A DNA stretch of 64,000 nt, taken from assembly GCF_900106535.1 (NCBI RefSeq), contig NZ_FNOH01000002.1, positions 496,001 through 560,000 of the forward strand, written 5' to 3'. Position numbers and translations under genes: made by a program. Each line of letters begins with the position of its first letter. Positions within the stretch are counted from its first letter, which is position 1. Positions 19,160 through 27,332 of this stretch are shown here, one piece after another. The notes beneath the pieces are model-generated. The model had not been told where the DNA came from. It was given only the letters and a program-made list of their open reading frames with translations, and made no database searches. The stretch is from Myxococcus xanthus (GTDB lineage Bacteria; Myxococcota; Myxococcia; Myxococcales; Myxococcaceae).

Positions 19160-20587
19160 GTGACGCTCCGCCTCCGCATGCTCCCGCCCTGTCTCGCCAT
19201 CTACCTGCTCTCCGCCTGCGCGCCCCCCGTGGACGAAACGGACACGGCGCTGACCCAGCAATCCTTCGCGGGTGACGAGGACGACCCCGACTCCCACTCC
19301 CAAGGTACCCAGCTTCACGCAACTCCCGTGCGCACCGTGATGTACGACGAAGCACTCGTGCAGCACGACGGTGCGCTCCGGGTCGCCAACCTGAAACTGA
19401 CGCGCGGGGAAATCGTGGCCAACATGCCCCTCTCCGTGGATGGCACCACGCCGAGCCTGATGTTTTGCGGCGGGGGAGCGCCCGCGAACGAGAAGCGAAG
19501 CTGTGGCTTCGTCGTGGACGGACAAGGCGTCTGTTCGCCAGGAAGTCTCGTCACGCTCATGGGTGGCGACAGCGGCTCCCCTCGAAACCGGTGCACGGGG
19601 GCCCCCGTGGTCCGCGTCTGCGCGGGCGAAGCCCCGTGCGAGCACCAGGGGCCGGGCTATCTCGCCTCCGCCAACAGCAGCTTCTCCCTCAACAACTGCC
19701 CCGCCGTCACGTTCACCTGTCCCTCCAGCGGCGTGTACACCGCGCTCGCGGGACCGGGCACGCCCAACACCACCTGGCTGATGCAGCTCACGAGCCGGTC
19801 GAGCACCTACCCCACGACACGCAAGATCCTCCGAGGCGAGGAGCTGATTGGCGCGCGGCTCCGTCAGCCGTCCATGGGCCCCGCCCTGGTGGTCGAGGAC
19901 GTCATCAACGCGAACGCGCTCCCCAACACCGAAGGCTCCGGCATGTGGGAGCCGAGCGGGCACACCTTCCTCTACCAGGTGCGCTACACGACGGCGTCCG
20001 TGCCCCTGTGCCCGACTGGGGCGAACTGGGCCGTGCCAGTGAAGGGACTCTTCGACCTGCAGGGCGACCGGTACGAGAGCCCCCGGGCCTTCACGCTGGG
20101 CTGTGACGCGGGCGTCATCGCCAAGTGCTACCGCTGGGGCTACCACCCGTGGCTGGACGGCGCGACATCCGGGCCCATCACCGAGGCTCACTGGTCCTGC
20201 ACCCGCATGGCGCGCGCCGACTACTGCGGCCAGGGAACGTCCTTCACCCTGGACGGCACCCGCATCCGTCCCTGGGACGCCCTGACGCCGGCCATCATCT
20301 CCGCGCCCTCGCCGGACTCCAGCTCGAATGACCTGACCTTCGAGGCGGGTTGGAACACCGCGGGCCCCGCGTGCCTCAGCCACCTGCGCTGGAAGCACCT
20401 GACCGCGCCCTGCGTGCCGCTCAATCCCCCCATCTACGATGCGAACGGCAACATCGTGAACGATTGCAGGGACCCGAACACGCCCTACGCCCCGGGCAAG
20501 TGCGCGGAGATTTGCGACAACGCAGAGGAGGCCGCCCAGTACTACGGCAGCCGCGTCTTCAATCACTCCGCCATCAACACGCCCTGA
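19160..20587 (+). CDS. ADYC-domain outer-surface lipoprotein
   Basis: A 475-residue protein. From GTG 19160 (ribosome site GAGG 8 bases upstream) it has a textbook lipoprotein signal, M-T-L-R-L-R followed by a hydrophobic core and L-L-S-A-C, with lipidation expected at Cys19. The ATG at 19142 would leave only a 10-base leader. The C-terminal half holds K-C-Y-R-W-G-Y-H-P-W and, shortly after, R-A-D-Y-C-G-Q-G, the hallmark of the ADYC domain found mainly in myxobacteria and of unknown function. Many Cys pairs suggest disulphides. It has its own sigma54 promoter and palindrome array, so it appears to be a target of the upstream activator. Its stop is one base from the carH stop. Confidence 0.87.
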   Translation: MTLRLRMLPPCLAIYLLSACAPPVDETDTALTQQSFAGDEDDPDSHSQGTQLHATPVRTVMYDEALVQHDGALRVANLKLTRGEIVANMPLSVDGTTPSLMFCGGGAPANEKRSCGFVVDGQGVCSPGSLVTLMGGDSGSPRNRCTGAPVVRVCAGEAPCEHQGPGYLASANSSFSLNNCPAVTFTCPSSGVYTALAGPGTPNTTWLMQLTSRSSTYPTTRKILRGEELIGARLRQPSMGPALVVEDVINANALPNTEGSGMWEPSGHTFLYQVRYTTASVPLCPTGANWAVPVKGLFDLQGDRYESPRAFTLGCDAGVIAKCYRWGYHPWLDGATSGPITEAHWSCTRMARADYCGQGTSFTLDGTRIRPWDALTPAIISAPSPDSSSNDLTFEAGWNTAGPACLSHLRWKHLTAPCVPLNPPIYDANGNIVNDCRDPNTPYAPGKCAEICDNAEEAAQYYGSRVFNHSAINTP

Positions 20588-20588
20588 C

Positions 20589-21488
20589 TCACGTACCCGC
20601 GAGGCGGTCCCAGTCCTCCTCGCCCTGGAAGACGTGCACCGCCAACCGCTCGCACACGGCCTGGTGCGAGCGCGCGGCGGCGCCGCCCACCCAGACGGGC
20701 AGCCCCCTGGGCAGCGCCTGCCTCAAACGCGTCAGGGTGTCCTCGAAGTCCTCTGCGCTCCGGCTGGCCACCGTGGACAGCCCCACGAAGTCGGGCCGCA
20801 GCGCCAATACCGCGCGGCCCAGGTCCTCCGCGGGAACGCGCTGCCCCAGCAGCGTCACCCGCACGCCCAGGTGCCGCAGCCGCAGCGCCGCTCCCAGCAG
20901 GCCCATCTCGTGCTCCTCTTCCGGAAAGCACGCCAGGACACCATGCCGGTGCCGCCCCAGGGGCGCCGCGTGCAGCAGGCTCACCAGCCGCGCCCGCACC
21001 ATCTGCGACACCAGGTGCTCCTGCGCCACTGTCAGCGTGCCCGACTCCCAGCGCTCGCCCACGTCGCAGAGAAGGGGCGCCAGCACCTCATCGAAGGCCT
21101 TGAGCGGGGGCAGCGCGGCCAACACCTCGTCGAGCACGTCCGACACGCGCGGCTGGTCATACGCCTGGGTGGCGGCGAGCATGGACTCCCGCCACGTCTC
21201 CGCATGCGGCCGCGCGTCCTGGCTGGCACCCCGCCCCGCGACTTCCGCCTCCAGCCCCTCCATCAACTGAGGCAGCAGCTTCGCCGCTTCGCTGATGGCC
21301 ACGCCTTCGTCGGTCAACCGCTTGAGCTGCTTGAGCACCGCCACGTCCCGGTCCGTATAGGCGCGGTAGCCCGCGGGGGTGCGGCGCGGCGTGAGCACGC
21401 CGTAGCGGCGCTCCCAGGCCCGGATGAGCTCCACCCGGACTCCTGCCAACTCCGCGGCGATGTTGATTCGATAGGTGCGCTCAGCCAT
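20589..21488 (-). CDS. carH: CarH, B12-dependent light-sensing repressor
   Basis: A 299-residue MerR-family repressor and last gene of the carotenoid operon. Residues about 5-75 are the winged helix-turn-helix (I-R-A-W-E-R-R-Y-G, G-Y-R-A-Y). The cobalamin part has the W147-x9-E157-H158 motif of the helical bundle that caps adenosyl-B12, and E191-x-H193-x-x-G196, whose His coordinates cobalt. In the known mechanism, adenosylcobalamin holds CarH as a DNA-bound tetramer in the dark and light breaks the Co-C bond and releases it. All key residues are present, so a functional photoreceptor is expected. It starts 15 bases after carA. Confidence 0.96.
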   Translation of the reverse strand: MAERTYRINIAAELAGVRVELIRAWERRYGVLTPRRTPAGYRAYTDRDVAVLKQLKRLTDEGVAISEAAKLLPQLMEGLEAEVAGRGASQDARPHAETWRESMLAATQAYDQPRVSDVLDEVLAALPPLKAFDEVLAPLLCDVGERWESGTLTVAQEHLVSQMVRARLVSLLHAAPLGRHRHGVLACFPEEEHEMGLLGAALRLRHLGVRVTLLGQRVPAEDLGRAVLALRPDFVGLSTVASRSAEDFEDTLTRLRQALPRGLPVWVGGAAARSHQAVCERLAVHVFQGEEDWDRLAGT

Positions 21489-21503
21489 GTCGCTACGGCA
21501 AGA

Positions 21504-22370
21504 CTACGGGCGATTCTGAGCGTTGCGCACCTGGTTCCAGATGGCCACCAGCTCTTCCGATGACTCCGCGTACTGCGCGCCGAGCGAGAAAATGGCCTTC
21601 AGGTGCTCGCGAGCCCCCAGCCCGCCGACGACCACGGGAAAGGGCGCGCAGGCCCGGAGCGCGTCTTCCAGGACGGACGCGAACTCCTCCGGCGCACGGG
21701 CGCGCACGAAGGACAGCGCCACCACGTCCGGCCGAACCTGCACGCAAGCCCCCTGCAGCGCCGCCGCCGGGGTGTCCGCGCCCAGCATCGTCACCCGCCA
21801 CCCCTTGCGCTTGAGGTGGATGCCCAGCACCAGCAGGCCGCCTTCATGGTGGTCCCCTGACGGACAGGCGAGCAGCGCACGGGGGCCGGCAGGCGCGGGG
21901 GACAGTGCGTCATACACCTGCCGCAGGCGCTGGCGGATGAGGGCGGAGGCCAGGTGCTCCCGCGCGACGTCCAGCCGCACGCCCATCTCCCGCAGCAGGG
22001 GCAGCAGGAAGCCGTCACAGTAGGCCTCCACGTCCATGACGGTCTGTGCGTCATCCAGCACGCGCGTCACCTCGTCCCCTTCCAGGGCCCCCACGGAGGA
22101 CCAGAAGCGCTCGCGCAGGCGCTCGGCTTCGGGCTGCTCACGCGGCGGCTCCGTCTTCACCTGGGCGATGGCCTCGCTCACCGACAGGCCTTCCTCCTGG
22201 ATGAGCCGGGCCACACGGCGGACGGCCTCCACCTCCTCGCGCGAATAGACGCGGTAGTTGTTGCCTTCGCTGCGCAGCGGACGCGGGAAACCGTAGCGCC
22301 GCTCCCAGGCGCGCAGCGTCGCCTCGCGGATGCCCGTCATGCGCGCGATGGTGCGGATGCGCAACGTCAT
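21504..22370 (-). CDS. carA: CarA, MerR-type repressor of the carotenoid operon
   Basis: A 288-residue paralogue of CarH. The N-terminal MerR domain (L-R-A-W-E-R-R-Y-G-F, N-N-Y-R-V-Y) binds the operator of the crt promoter and in M. xanthus is also the target of the antirepressor CarS. The C-terminal B12-binding fold retains D173-x-H175-x-x-G178 and E138-H139, but the Trp that would lie ten residues before Glu138 is Glu128. This fits the known B12-independent action of CarA. The start overlaps the acyltransferase stop by ATGA. Confidence 0.96.
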   Translation of the reverse strand: MTLRIRTIARMTGIREATLRAWERRYGFPRPLRSEGNNYRVYSREEVEAVRRVARLIQEEGLSVSEAIAQVKTEPPREQPEAERLRERFWSSVGALEGDEVTRVLDDAQTVMDVEAYCDGFLLPLLREMGVRLDVAREHLASALIRQRLRQVYDALSPAPAGPRALLACPSGDHHEGGLLVLGIHLKRKGWRVTMLGADTPAAALQGACVQVRPDVVALSFVRARAPEEFASVLEDALRACAPFPVVVGGLGAREHLKAIFSLGAQYAESSEELVAIWNQVRNAQNRP

Positions 22371-23044
22371 GACGCCAGCCCCCGGGCCGCGTCCCAGCGC
22401 TCCGCCACGCCTCGCGCACCGGACACCCTGCGCGTGAAGCCCTCCATGGACGTCACCGCCGCCAGTCGCCGCACCACCGTCTCCAATCCCTCCTGGAAGA
22501 CGGACATGTCACCGGGCGGATGCGGGGTGCCCACCTCCAGCAACACGTCTGGACGCTCGTGTTCGAAGAAGCCGTAGCGCACCGCGATGGGCAGGCACTC
22601 CACCTTCGACACCCGCGCCAGTAGCTCCACGCCCCGCTCCAGTCGCAGTGGGAGCACGCCGAAGGGGCGGTGCTCGCCCTCCGGGAAGACGAACACCACC
22701 GCGCGGGGCTTTCGCAGCAACTCCTTCGCGTAGCGCAGCGACGCCACCGGCGACGTCGCGTCCTTGCGCCGGATGCTGAAGGCGCCAATGCGCGTGAGGA
22801 AGCGGTAGCGGCGCAGGTTCTCCTCATCCATGAGGCAGTAGCCGTCCCAACCCGCCGTCTGGCAGAGCTGGTTGAGCACGAAGCCGTCCCACCAGTTGGA
22901 GTGGTTCAGGTACACCAGCCGGCCCGGCCCTCCCGGCGGAAGCGCCCCACGCACCCACAATCCCCGGAACGCCGAGCGGAACTTCCATCCGATGTACCGG
23001 TCCCACGCCCAGCCCAGCGGGCCTCCTTTCGCCGCGTGAATCAC
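22367..23044 (-). CDS. PlsC-type acyltransferase of the carotenoid operon
   Basis: A 225-residue membrane-associated acyltransferase with the N-H-S-N-W-W-D (HX4D) catalytic motif near residues 48-54 and F-P-E-G-E-H-R further on, both typical of the PlsC/lysophosphatidate family. By position (ORF9 of the M. xanthus operon) it probably adds the fatty acyl group to the glycosylated carotenoid, as in the esterified myxobacton-type pigments. The start is GTG, overlapping the crtYd stop (GTGA). Substrate is inferred from the operon. Confidence 0.88.
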   Translation of the reverse strand: MIHAAKGGPLGWAWDRYIGWKFRSAFRGLWVRGALPPGGPGRLVYLNHSNWWDGFVLNQLCQTAGWDGYCLMDEENLRRYRFLTRIGAFSIRRKDATSPVASLRYAKELLRKPRAVVFVFPEGEHRPFGVLPLRLERGVELLARVSKVECLPIAVRYGFFEHERPDVLLEVGTPHPPGDMSVFQEGLETVVRRLAAVTSMEGFTRRVSGARGVAERWDAARGLAS

Positions 23045-23391
23045 GACGCCCGGGCCTCCCCCAGCAGCGCCACCAACCCGGTGAACAGCGCCAGGCCCAG
23101 CGACACCAACACGCTGGTAATCAGGAAGAAGACCACCTCTTCCAGCGGCACCACGCCCAGGTACACGCCCAGGTGCTTGCCTTCACCAAAGTTCCAGATG
23201 CCGGTGGAGATGGCCAGGTGGTCCGCGATGGACAGGTACAGCCCCATGATGAAGGCCGGCGGCAGCACCGCCTTGAGCACCGCGCCGGAGCGTTCCTTGT
23301 AGTGGCGCACCAGCACCACCAACTGGAAGGCGATGACCGGCAGCGTCCAGCCCAACAGGTGGATGAGGTATGCCCACTTCGTCTCCATCAT
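23041..23391 (-). CDS. crtYd: lycopene cyclase subunit CrtYd
   Basis: A 116-residue membrane protein with three hydrophobic spans and the P-L-E-E-V-V-F-F motif of the heterodimeric lycopene cyclases (CrtYc/CrtYd, related to the carotenoid cyclases of Actinobacteria and fungi). It cyclises one or both ends of lycopene-type carotenoids to beta-rings together with CrtYc. The start overlaps the crtYc stop by ATGA, as expected for stoichiometric subunits. Confidence 0.93.
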   Translation of the reverse strand: MMETKWAYLIHLLGWTLPVIAFQLVVLVRHYKERSGAVLKAVLPPAFIMGLYLSIADHLAISTGIWNFGEGKHLGVYLGVVPLEEVVFFLITSVLVSLGLALFTGLVALLGEARAS

Positions 23392-23774
23392 GGCGCCACC
23401 TCCCGAGCCGTCAGCGCGCCTTCGCGGCGCTCACCCGTCTCCGCCGCGGGCCGAGACGCCTGGGCATCCGGCGCCAGCGCACGCGCCAGCCGGGCCTGGG
23501 CCCACAGCCCCACCAACAGCGTCTGCAGGCCGAAGAAGAGGTACTCCTCCAGAGGCAGGTACCCCAGCTTGATGCCCCAGATGCGCTCGGGGTCGAAACC
23601 CCACAGGCCCCACTTCACCGCCAGGTTGTCCCAGGGCGACGTCGCCGCGTACACGACGATGAGCAGGAGCCCCATGGGCGCCAGGCTCCTGGCCGTGAAG
23701 GTGCGGCGGTAGCGCCACGCCAGGAAGAGTATGGGCACCACCACGAACAGCCCGAGGAATCGCGCGTACGTCAT
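23388..23774 (-). CDS. crtYc: lycopene cyclase subunit CrtYc
   Basis: A 128-residue partner of CrtYd. It has three predicted helices and the matching P-L-E-E-Y-L-F-F motif (residues 74-81), preceded by D-P-x-R-I-W-G-I-K-L-G-Y. The last 30 residues form a polar tail. ATG 23774 overlaps the glycosyltransferase stop by ATGA, and its own stop overlaps crtYd in the same way. CrtYc and CrtYd are similar to each other, as expected for half-size subunits. Confidence 0.93.
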   Translation of the reverse strand: MTYARFLGLFVVVPILFLAWRYRRTFTARSLAPMGLLLIVVYAATSPWDNLAVKWGLWGFDPERIWGIKLGYLPLEEYLFFGLQTLLVGLWAQARLARALAPDAQASRPAAETGERREGALTAREVAP

Positions 23775-24895
23775 CCGGGTCCTCCACTCAGCTCCGGAGC
23801 CACCCGTATCATTCGGCCCCCGGGTCGCAACACATAGGTCTGCCCCCGCCACGTCACCGTTCCCTGCCGCCACAGCGAGCGCAGGAAGGCCGCAAGCAAG
23901 AGCGCTTCGCCCAACAACCAGTCCGTCACCGCATAGGCCCTCCCCGCGTCCGCCACCGGCGCGTGGAGCCCGGCCAATCGAAGCGCCAGCAAGGTTCGCA
24001 CGGCAACCAATCCCACCACCGAGCCCGCCAACACGGGCGACCCCAGCGCCGCGGCCAGCACCGTCAGCGGCAGCGTCGGCGTGAAGAGCAGCGGCACCGT
24101 GGGATACAGCGCGGGCCGGTGACTGGCCAGTACCTGCATCCAGCGCGTGAAGCGCGACAGGGGCGCCGCCCAGAGCACCTCGGCGTCCAGGGGGACCACC
24201 GCCGGGGCGCTGCTCAGCACCACGCCCAGTCCCTGGGCGTGAAGACGCTTGGCCAGCTCCAGGTCCTCGCCGATGTGGTCCGCGAGCCGCCGCAGCGACT
24301 CCACGGCCACGGGAGACAAGCCCAAAGCCTTGCCACACACGGCCTTGGCGCCCGCGCTCATCGCATCCAGGGCCCGGAAGCTGTGGTGGGTGTAACGCAG
24401 CAGGCCCGCCATGGCCCGGCTCGCGCCGTCCCGAGGCCCTACTGGCAGCGGCGCCGCGGTGCTCAGCGCGGCGCCCGCGGCCACTGGCACGGCCAGGCCT
24501 TCCACCAGCGCGCCCGTCACCGCCACGTCCGCGTCCACCGACAGCACCACCCGGTCGCCCACGGGCAACACATCCAGCGCATAAAGCAGGTGTCCCACCT
24601 TCCGGTTGGGCGTCAGCGGCTCGCTCGGAAGCCACCGCACGCCCGGGGCGAGCCGGGGACGGTAGGGCGACACCACCACCTGCTCCAACGGCCCGGCGTA
24701 GTCGATGGACTGCGCCAGATTCTCCAGCTCTCGAGGCGTGGGCGCGTCCACCGGGCGCAGCAGCAACACTGGCGGCAGCGCGCCGGGCTGGGGAGCAGCG
24801 CCAGCCCGCGCGCGCGACAGACGCACGCACGCCACCGCGCTGAAGCCCGTGGCCACGGCGCACCACGCCAGGGACGCGAGGACGAGCGCGCTCAT
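23771..24895 (-). CDS. membrane glycosyltransferase of the carotenoid operon
   Basis: A 374-residue GT2-like protein (ORF6 of the M. xanthus operon). An N-terminal hydrophobic helix is followed by a nucleotide-sugar domain with S-V-D-A-D-V (the D-x-D metal motif near residues 125-127) and a later R-F-x-R-W-M-Q region like the Q/RxxRW motif of processive and ceramide-type transferases. Two or three C-terminal hydrophobic spans anchor it. It probably glycosylates the hydroxyl placed at C-1' by CrtC. Overlaps of ATGA at both ends show translational coupling. The donor sugar cannot be read from the sequence. Confidence 0.85.
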   Translation of the reverse strand: MSALVLASLAWCAVATGFSAVACVRLSRARAGAAPQPGALPPVLLLRPVDAPTPRELENLAQSIDYAGPLEQVVVSPYRPRLAPGVRWLPSEPLTPNRKVGHLLYALDVLPVGDRVVLSVDADVAVTGALVEGLAVPVAAGAALSTAAPLPVGPRDGASRAMAGLLRYTHHSFRALDAMSAGAKAVCGKALGLSPVAVESLRRLADHIGEDLELAKRLHAQGLGVVLSSAPAVVPLDAEVLWAAPLSRFTRWMQVLASHRPALYPTVPLLFTPTLPLTVLAAALGSPVLAGSVVGLVAVRTLLALRLAGLHAPVADAGRAYAVTDWLLGEALLLAAFLRSLWRQGTVTWRGQTYVLRPGGRMIRVAPELSGGPG

Positions 24896-25818
24896 GCCGC
24901 CCGTCCCATGCGCGTGCGGAAGTGCGCCATCCAGCGGATGAAGGGCGAGTGGAAGCGACGGAAGTCCGCCACCTCGCCCAGGGAGTCCAGAGGCCCCTGG
25001 CGCGCCTCCAGTCGTGCATAGAAAGGCGACGACTCCAGCAGCTTCGGCTGTCCCACCACCACGTTTCCCGCGTGCAGGCGTGACGGCACGCGCAGGCCCC
25101 AGCCGGTGATGTGGGTGGGCCGCGACTCCACCAACGTGGGGCCCCGTTCGCAGCGCACTCCGCGCGCGCCGGCCACCACTCGCAGCGGCGCGACACCTTC
25201 AGGCAGGTGGTAGTCCACCACCGTCTCGTCCTCGCGGTGCGTGCGAGCCCAGTGCCACCCCGACAACCGCGCGCCCAGCAGCTCTCCGCCGTGGTTGGTG
25301 TCGTGGTAGCCCAGGCCGCTCGCCTCGATGCCCAGCGAGGACACCTCCAGCCGTGCCTGCGAACGAGGCGCCAGCGCCTGCCAGTAGTGCGGCAGCCCCG
25401 GCATGAGCTGCACCACCTCGCCCACGGGCGTCATCGGCTCCAGCGTCAGGCTCGCGCGCACGGGCCGGCCCCACGGCGCCGTCCCGTCGTCCACGGCCAT
25501 CCGCACCGTGCCGTCCCCCTCGTACGACAGCGTGGAGCGACCGATGCGCAGCCGGCCCGGAGCATCCAACTCCGCGCGCGCGTACTCGCTGAGGACCCAC
25601 AGCCGCCGCACCCCCGCGTGGTACAGCGCGAAGTTCACCGCGCTGTGCTCCAGCGGCCGTCCGCCCCGCCGCGCCGCCACCGAGTACCGGGGCGAGAACA
25701 GCGAGCCCAGCATGAAGATGCACACCGCGCTGTAGGGTCCCGCGGTGACGTCCGCATAGAACCAGCGGTAGGTGCCCGCCGCGTCCGGCAGGGCGGGGAG
25801 TTTCGCCAGGCGCATCAT
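24892..25818 (-). CDS. crtC: carotenoid 1,2-hydratase (hydroxyneurosporene synthase)
   Basis: A 308-residue protein of the CrtC family, which hydrates the terminal double bond of acyclic carotenoids to give a 1-hydroxy end group. Characteristic blocks are W-F-Y-A-D-V near the start, F-M-L-G-S-L-F-S-P-R-Y and H-D-T-N-H-G-G-E-x-L. The frame stays open for 270 bases further upstream, but ATG 25818 overlaps the preceding crt stop by ATGA, follows a GGAGGGATGC ribosome region, and gives the normal family length. The product's hydroxyl is the likely attachment point for the sugar added by the next gene product. Confidence 0.92.
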   Translation of the reverse strand: MMRLAKLPALPDAAGTYRWFYADVTAGPYSAVCIFMLGSLFSPRYSVAARRGGRPLEHSAVNFALYHAGVRRLWVLSEYARAELDAPGRLRIGRSTLSYEGDGTVRMAVDDGTAPWGRPVRASLTLEPMTPVGEVVQLMPGLPHYWQALAPRSQARLEVSSLGIEASGLGYHDTNHGGELLGARLSGWHWARTHREDETVVDYHLPEGVAPLRVVAGARGVRCERGPTLVESRPTHITGWGLRVPSRLHAGNVVVGQPKLLESSPFYARLEARQGPLDSLGEVADFRRFHSPFIRWMAHFRTRMGRAA

Positions 25819-27272
25819 GCATCCCTCCGGAGGTGCTGCGAAGCCAGCTCCGCGGCGAAGCGACCGGACAACATCACCAGCGGCACGCCGCCGCCTGGAT
25901 GCGTGCCACCGCCCGCGAAGAACAGGCCCGGCGTGTTGCCGCGGATGCGCGGTCGGCGGAAGGGGCCGAACTTCCCGTGCGGCAGGAAGCCGTAGATGGA
26001 GCCGCCCGGAGCGCCCTGCGCGGCCAGGTCCACCGGCGAGCGCTGGCCGATGACACGCACGCGCCCCTTGAGCGCCGGGTAGTGCCGGCACAGGCGCTCC
26101 AGCATCTGCGCCTTCACGCGCTCGGCGCCTGCTTCCCAGTCGCGGGTGGCCTGCTCCGCGCCGCGCGCATCCACGGGCAGCGCGGGCGCGTTCACCATGA
26201 CGAACAACCCGGTGCGGCCCGGAGGCACCATGCTCTCGTCGGTGGCGGAGGGGTTGCAGAAGTACACCGTCGGGTCGGACGCGAGCTGCCCGCCGAACAG
26301 CTCGTCGAACTCGCGCCGGTAGTCACCGCCGAAGAGCACCGTGTGGTGCGGTAGAGCCATGCGGCCCTCCACCTCCAACAGCAACACGAAGCCAGACAGC
26401 GCCAGCGGCTCCTCCGCGCGAGCGAGCCGCTCCAGCGGGTCCGCGTTCACCACCACACTGTCGAAGCGCTCCGTGCCCTCCTGCGGGCCCACCTGGTAGC
26501 CCTCGCGCGTGCGCTCGAAGCGAACCCGCGTGTCCAGGTGGATGCGCATGCCCAGCCGGCGCACGGCCTGCCCCAGCGCGTCCACCAGCGCACCGATGCC
26601 GCCGCGGACGTGGTGCACGCCATAGGCATGCTCGATGTGGGGAATCAGCGCGAAGGCCGCGCTGGCCTCGTAGGGGGACGCGCCCGTGTACGTGGCGAAG
26701 CGGCCCACGTACTGCCGCAGGTGGTCCGTCTTGAAGTGCCGGGCCGCCAGCTCGTGCAGCGTGCCCATCTTCATCCCCGCCATGACGGCCCCCACGCCAC
26801 GCTTCGCCACGCGCGTCATGAAGCCCGCCATGCCCTCGAAGGGGGCCTCCAGGTATGGCTCGCCCGCGGCCCGCCAGATGGCCGCGGCCTCCGTGTAGAA
26901 GCCGCGGATGCCGTCGCGCTCACCCGGGCGGACACCCGCCGCGCTCTCCGCCATCCGCTCCACGTCCTTGTAGGCCGTGAAGTCACACCCGTCCTCGAAG
27001 CGGTAGGCACACTGCGGCTCCAGCTCCGTGAAGCGCGGCAGCAGGTCCTCGGCGCCCAGTTGCTGGAAGGTGCCACGCACCAGGTGCGGCAGCGTCAGCA
27101 ACGTGGGCCCCGTGTCCAGGGTGATGCCATTCACGATGACGGCCTGGGCCTTGCCGCCCAGCGAGGCGCCCCGCTCGAACAGCGTCACCTCATGCCCGTC
27201 CTTCGCCAACAGCCCGGCGGCCGTCAGTCCACCGATGCCGCCGCCTACCACCGCGACGCGGGTGCGCTTCAT
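25815..27272 (-). CDS. crtIa: carotenoid desaturase CrtIa/CrtD type
   Basis: A 485-residue FAD-dependent desaturase. The dinucleotide motif V-V-G-G-G-I-G-G-L opens the protein, and the C-terminal carotenoid dehydrogenase signature G-G-G-T-H-P-G-G-G-V-P near 453-463 is intact. It is the second of two phytoene-desaturase homologues in the operon. In M. xanthus the pair acts together in the steps from phytoene to more desaturated carotenoids, with CrtIa/CrtD-type enzymes acting later. There are 60 bases between the crtB stop and this start, the longest gap inside the operon. Confidence 0.93.
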   Translation of the reverse strand: MKRTRVAVVGGGIGGLTAAGLLAKDGHEVTLFERGASLGGKAQAVIVNGITLDTGPTLLTLPHLVRGTFQQLGAEDLLPRFTELEPQCAYRFEDGCDFTAYKDVERMAESAAGVRPGERDGIRGFYTEAAAIWRAAGEPYLEAPFEGMAGFMTRVAKRGVGAVMAGMKMGTLHELAARHFKTDHLRQYVGRFATYTGASPYEASAAFALIPHIEHAYGVHHVRGGIGALVDALGQAVRRLGMRIHLDTRVRFERTREGYQVGPQEGTERFDSVVVNADPLERLARAEEPLALSGFVLLLEVEGRMALPHHTVLFGGDYRREFDELFGGQLASDPTVYFCNPSATDESMVPPGRTGLFVMVNAPALPVDARGAEQATRDWEAGAERVKAQMLERLCRHYPALKGRVRVIGQRSPVDLAAQGAPGGSIYGFLPHGKFGPFRRPRIRGNTPGLFFAGGGTHPGGGVPLVMLSGRFAAELASQHLRRDA

Positions 27273-27332
27273 GCTCCACCTCCCATGCGCCGCCGAAGCT
27301 CCGTCTTCATTCCCTCGCCACGCATGACGCCC

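Noticed and set aside
25819-26091. An extended start for crtC 270 bases upstream
   Set aside because: The extra part lies inside crtIa in another frame, has no CrtC similarity, and ATG 25818 fits the 4-base overlap pattern of the operon.
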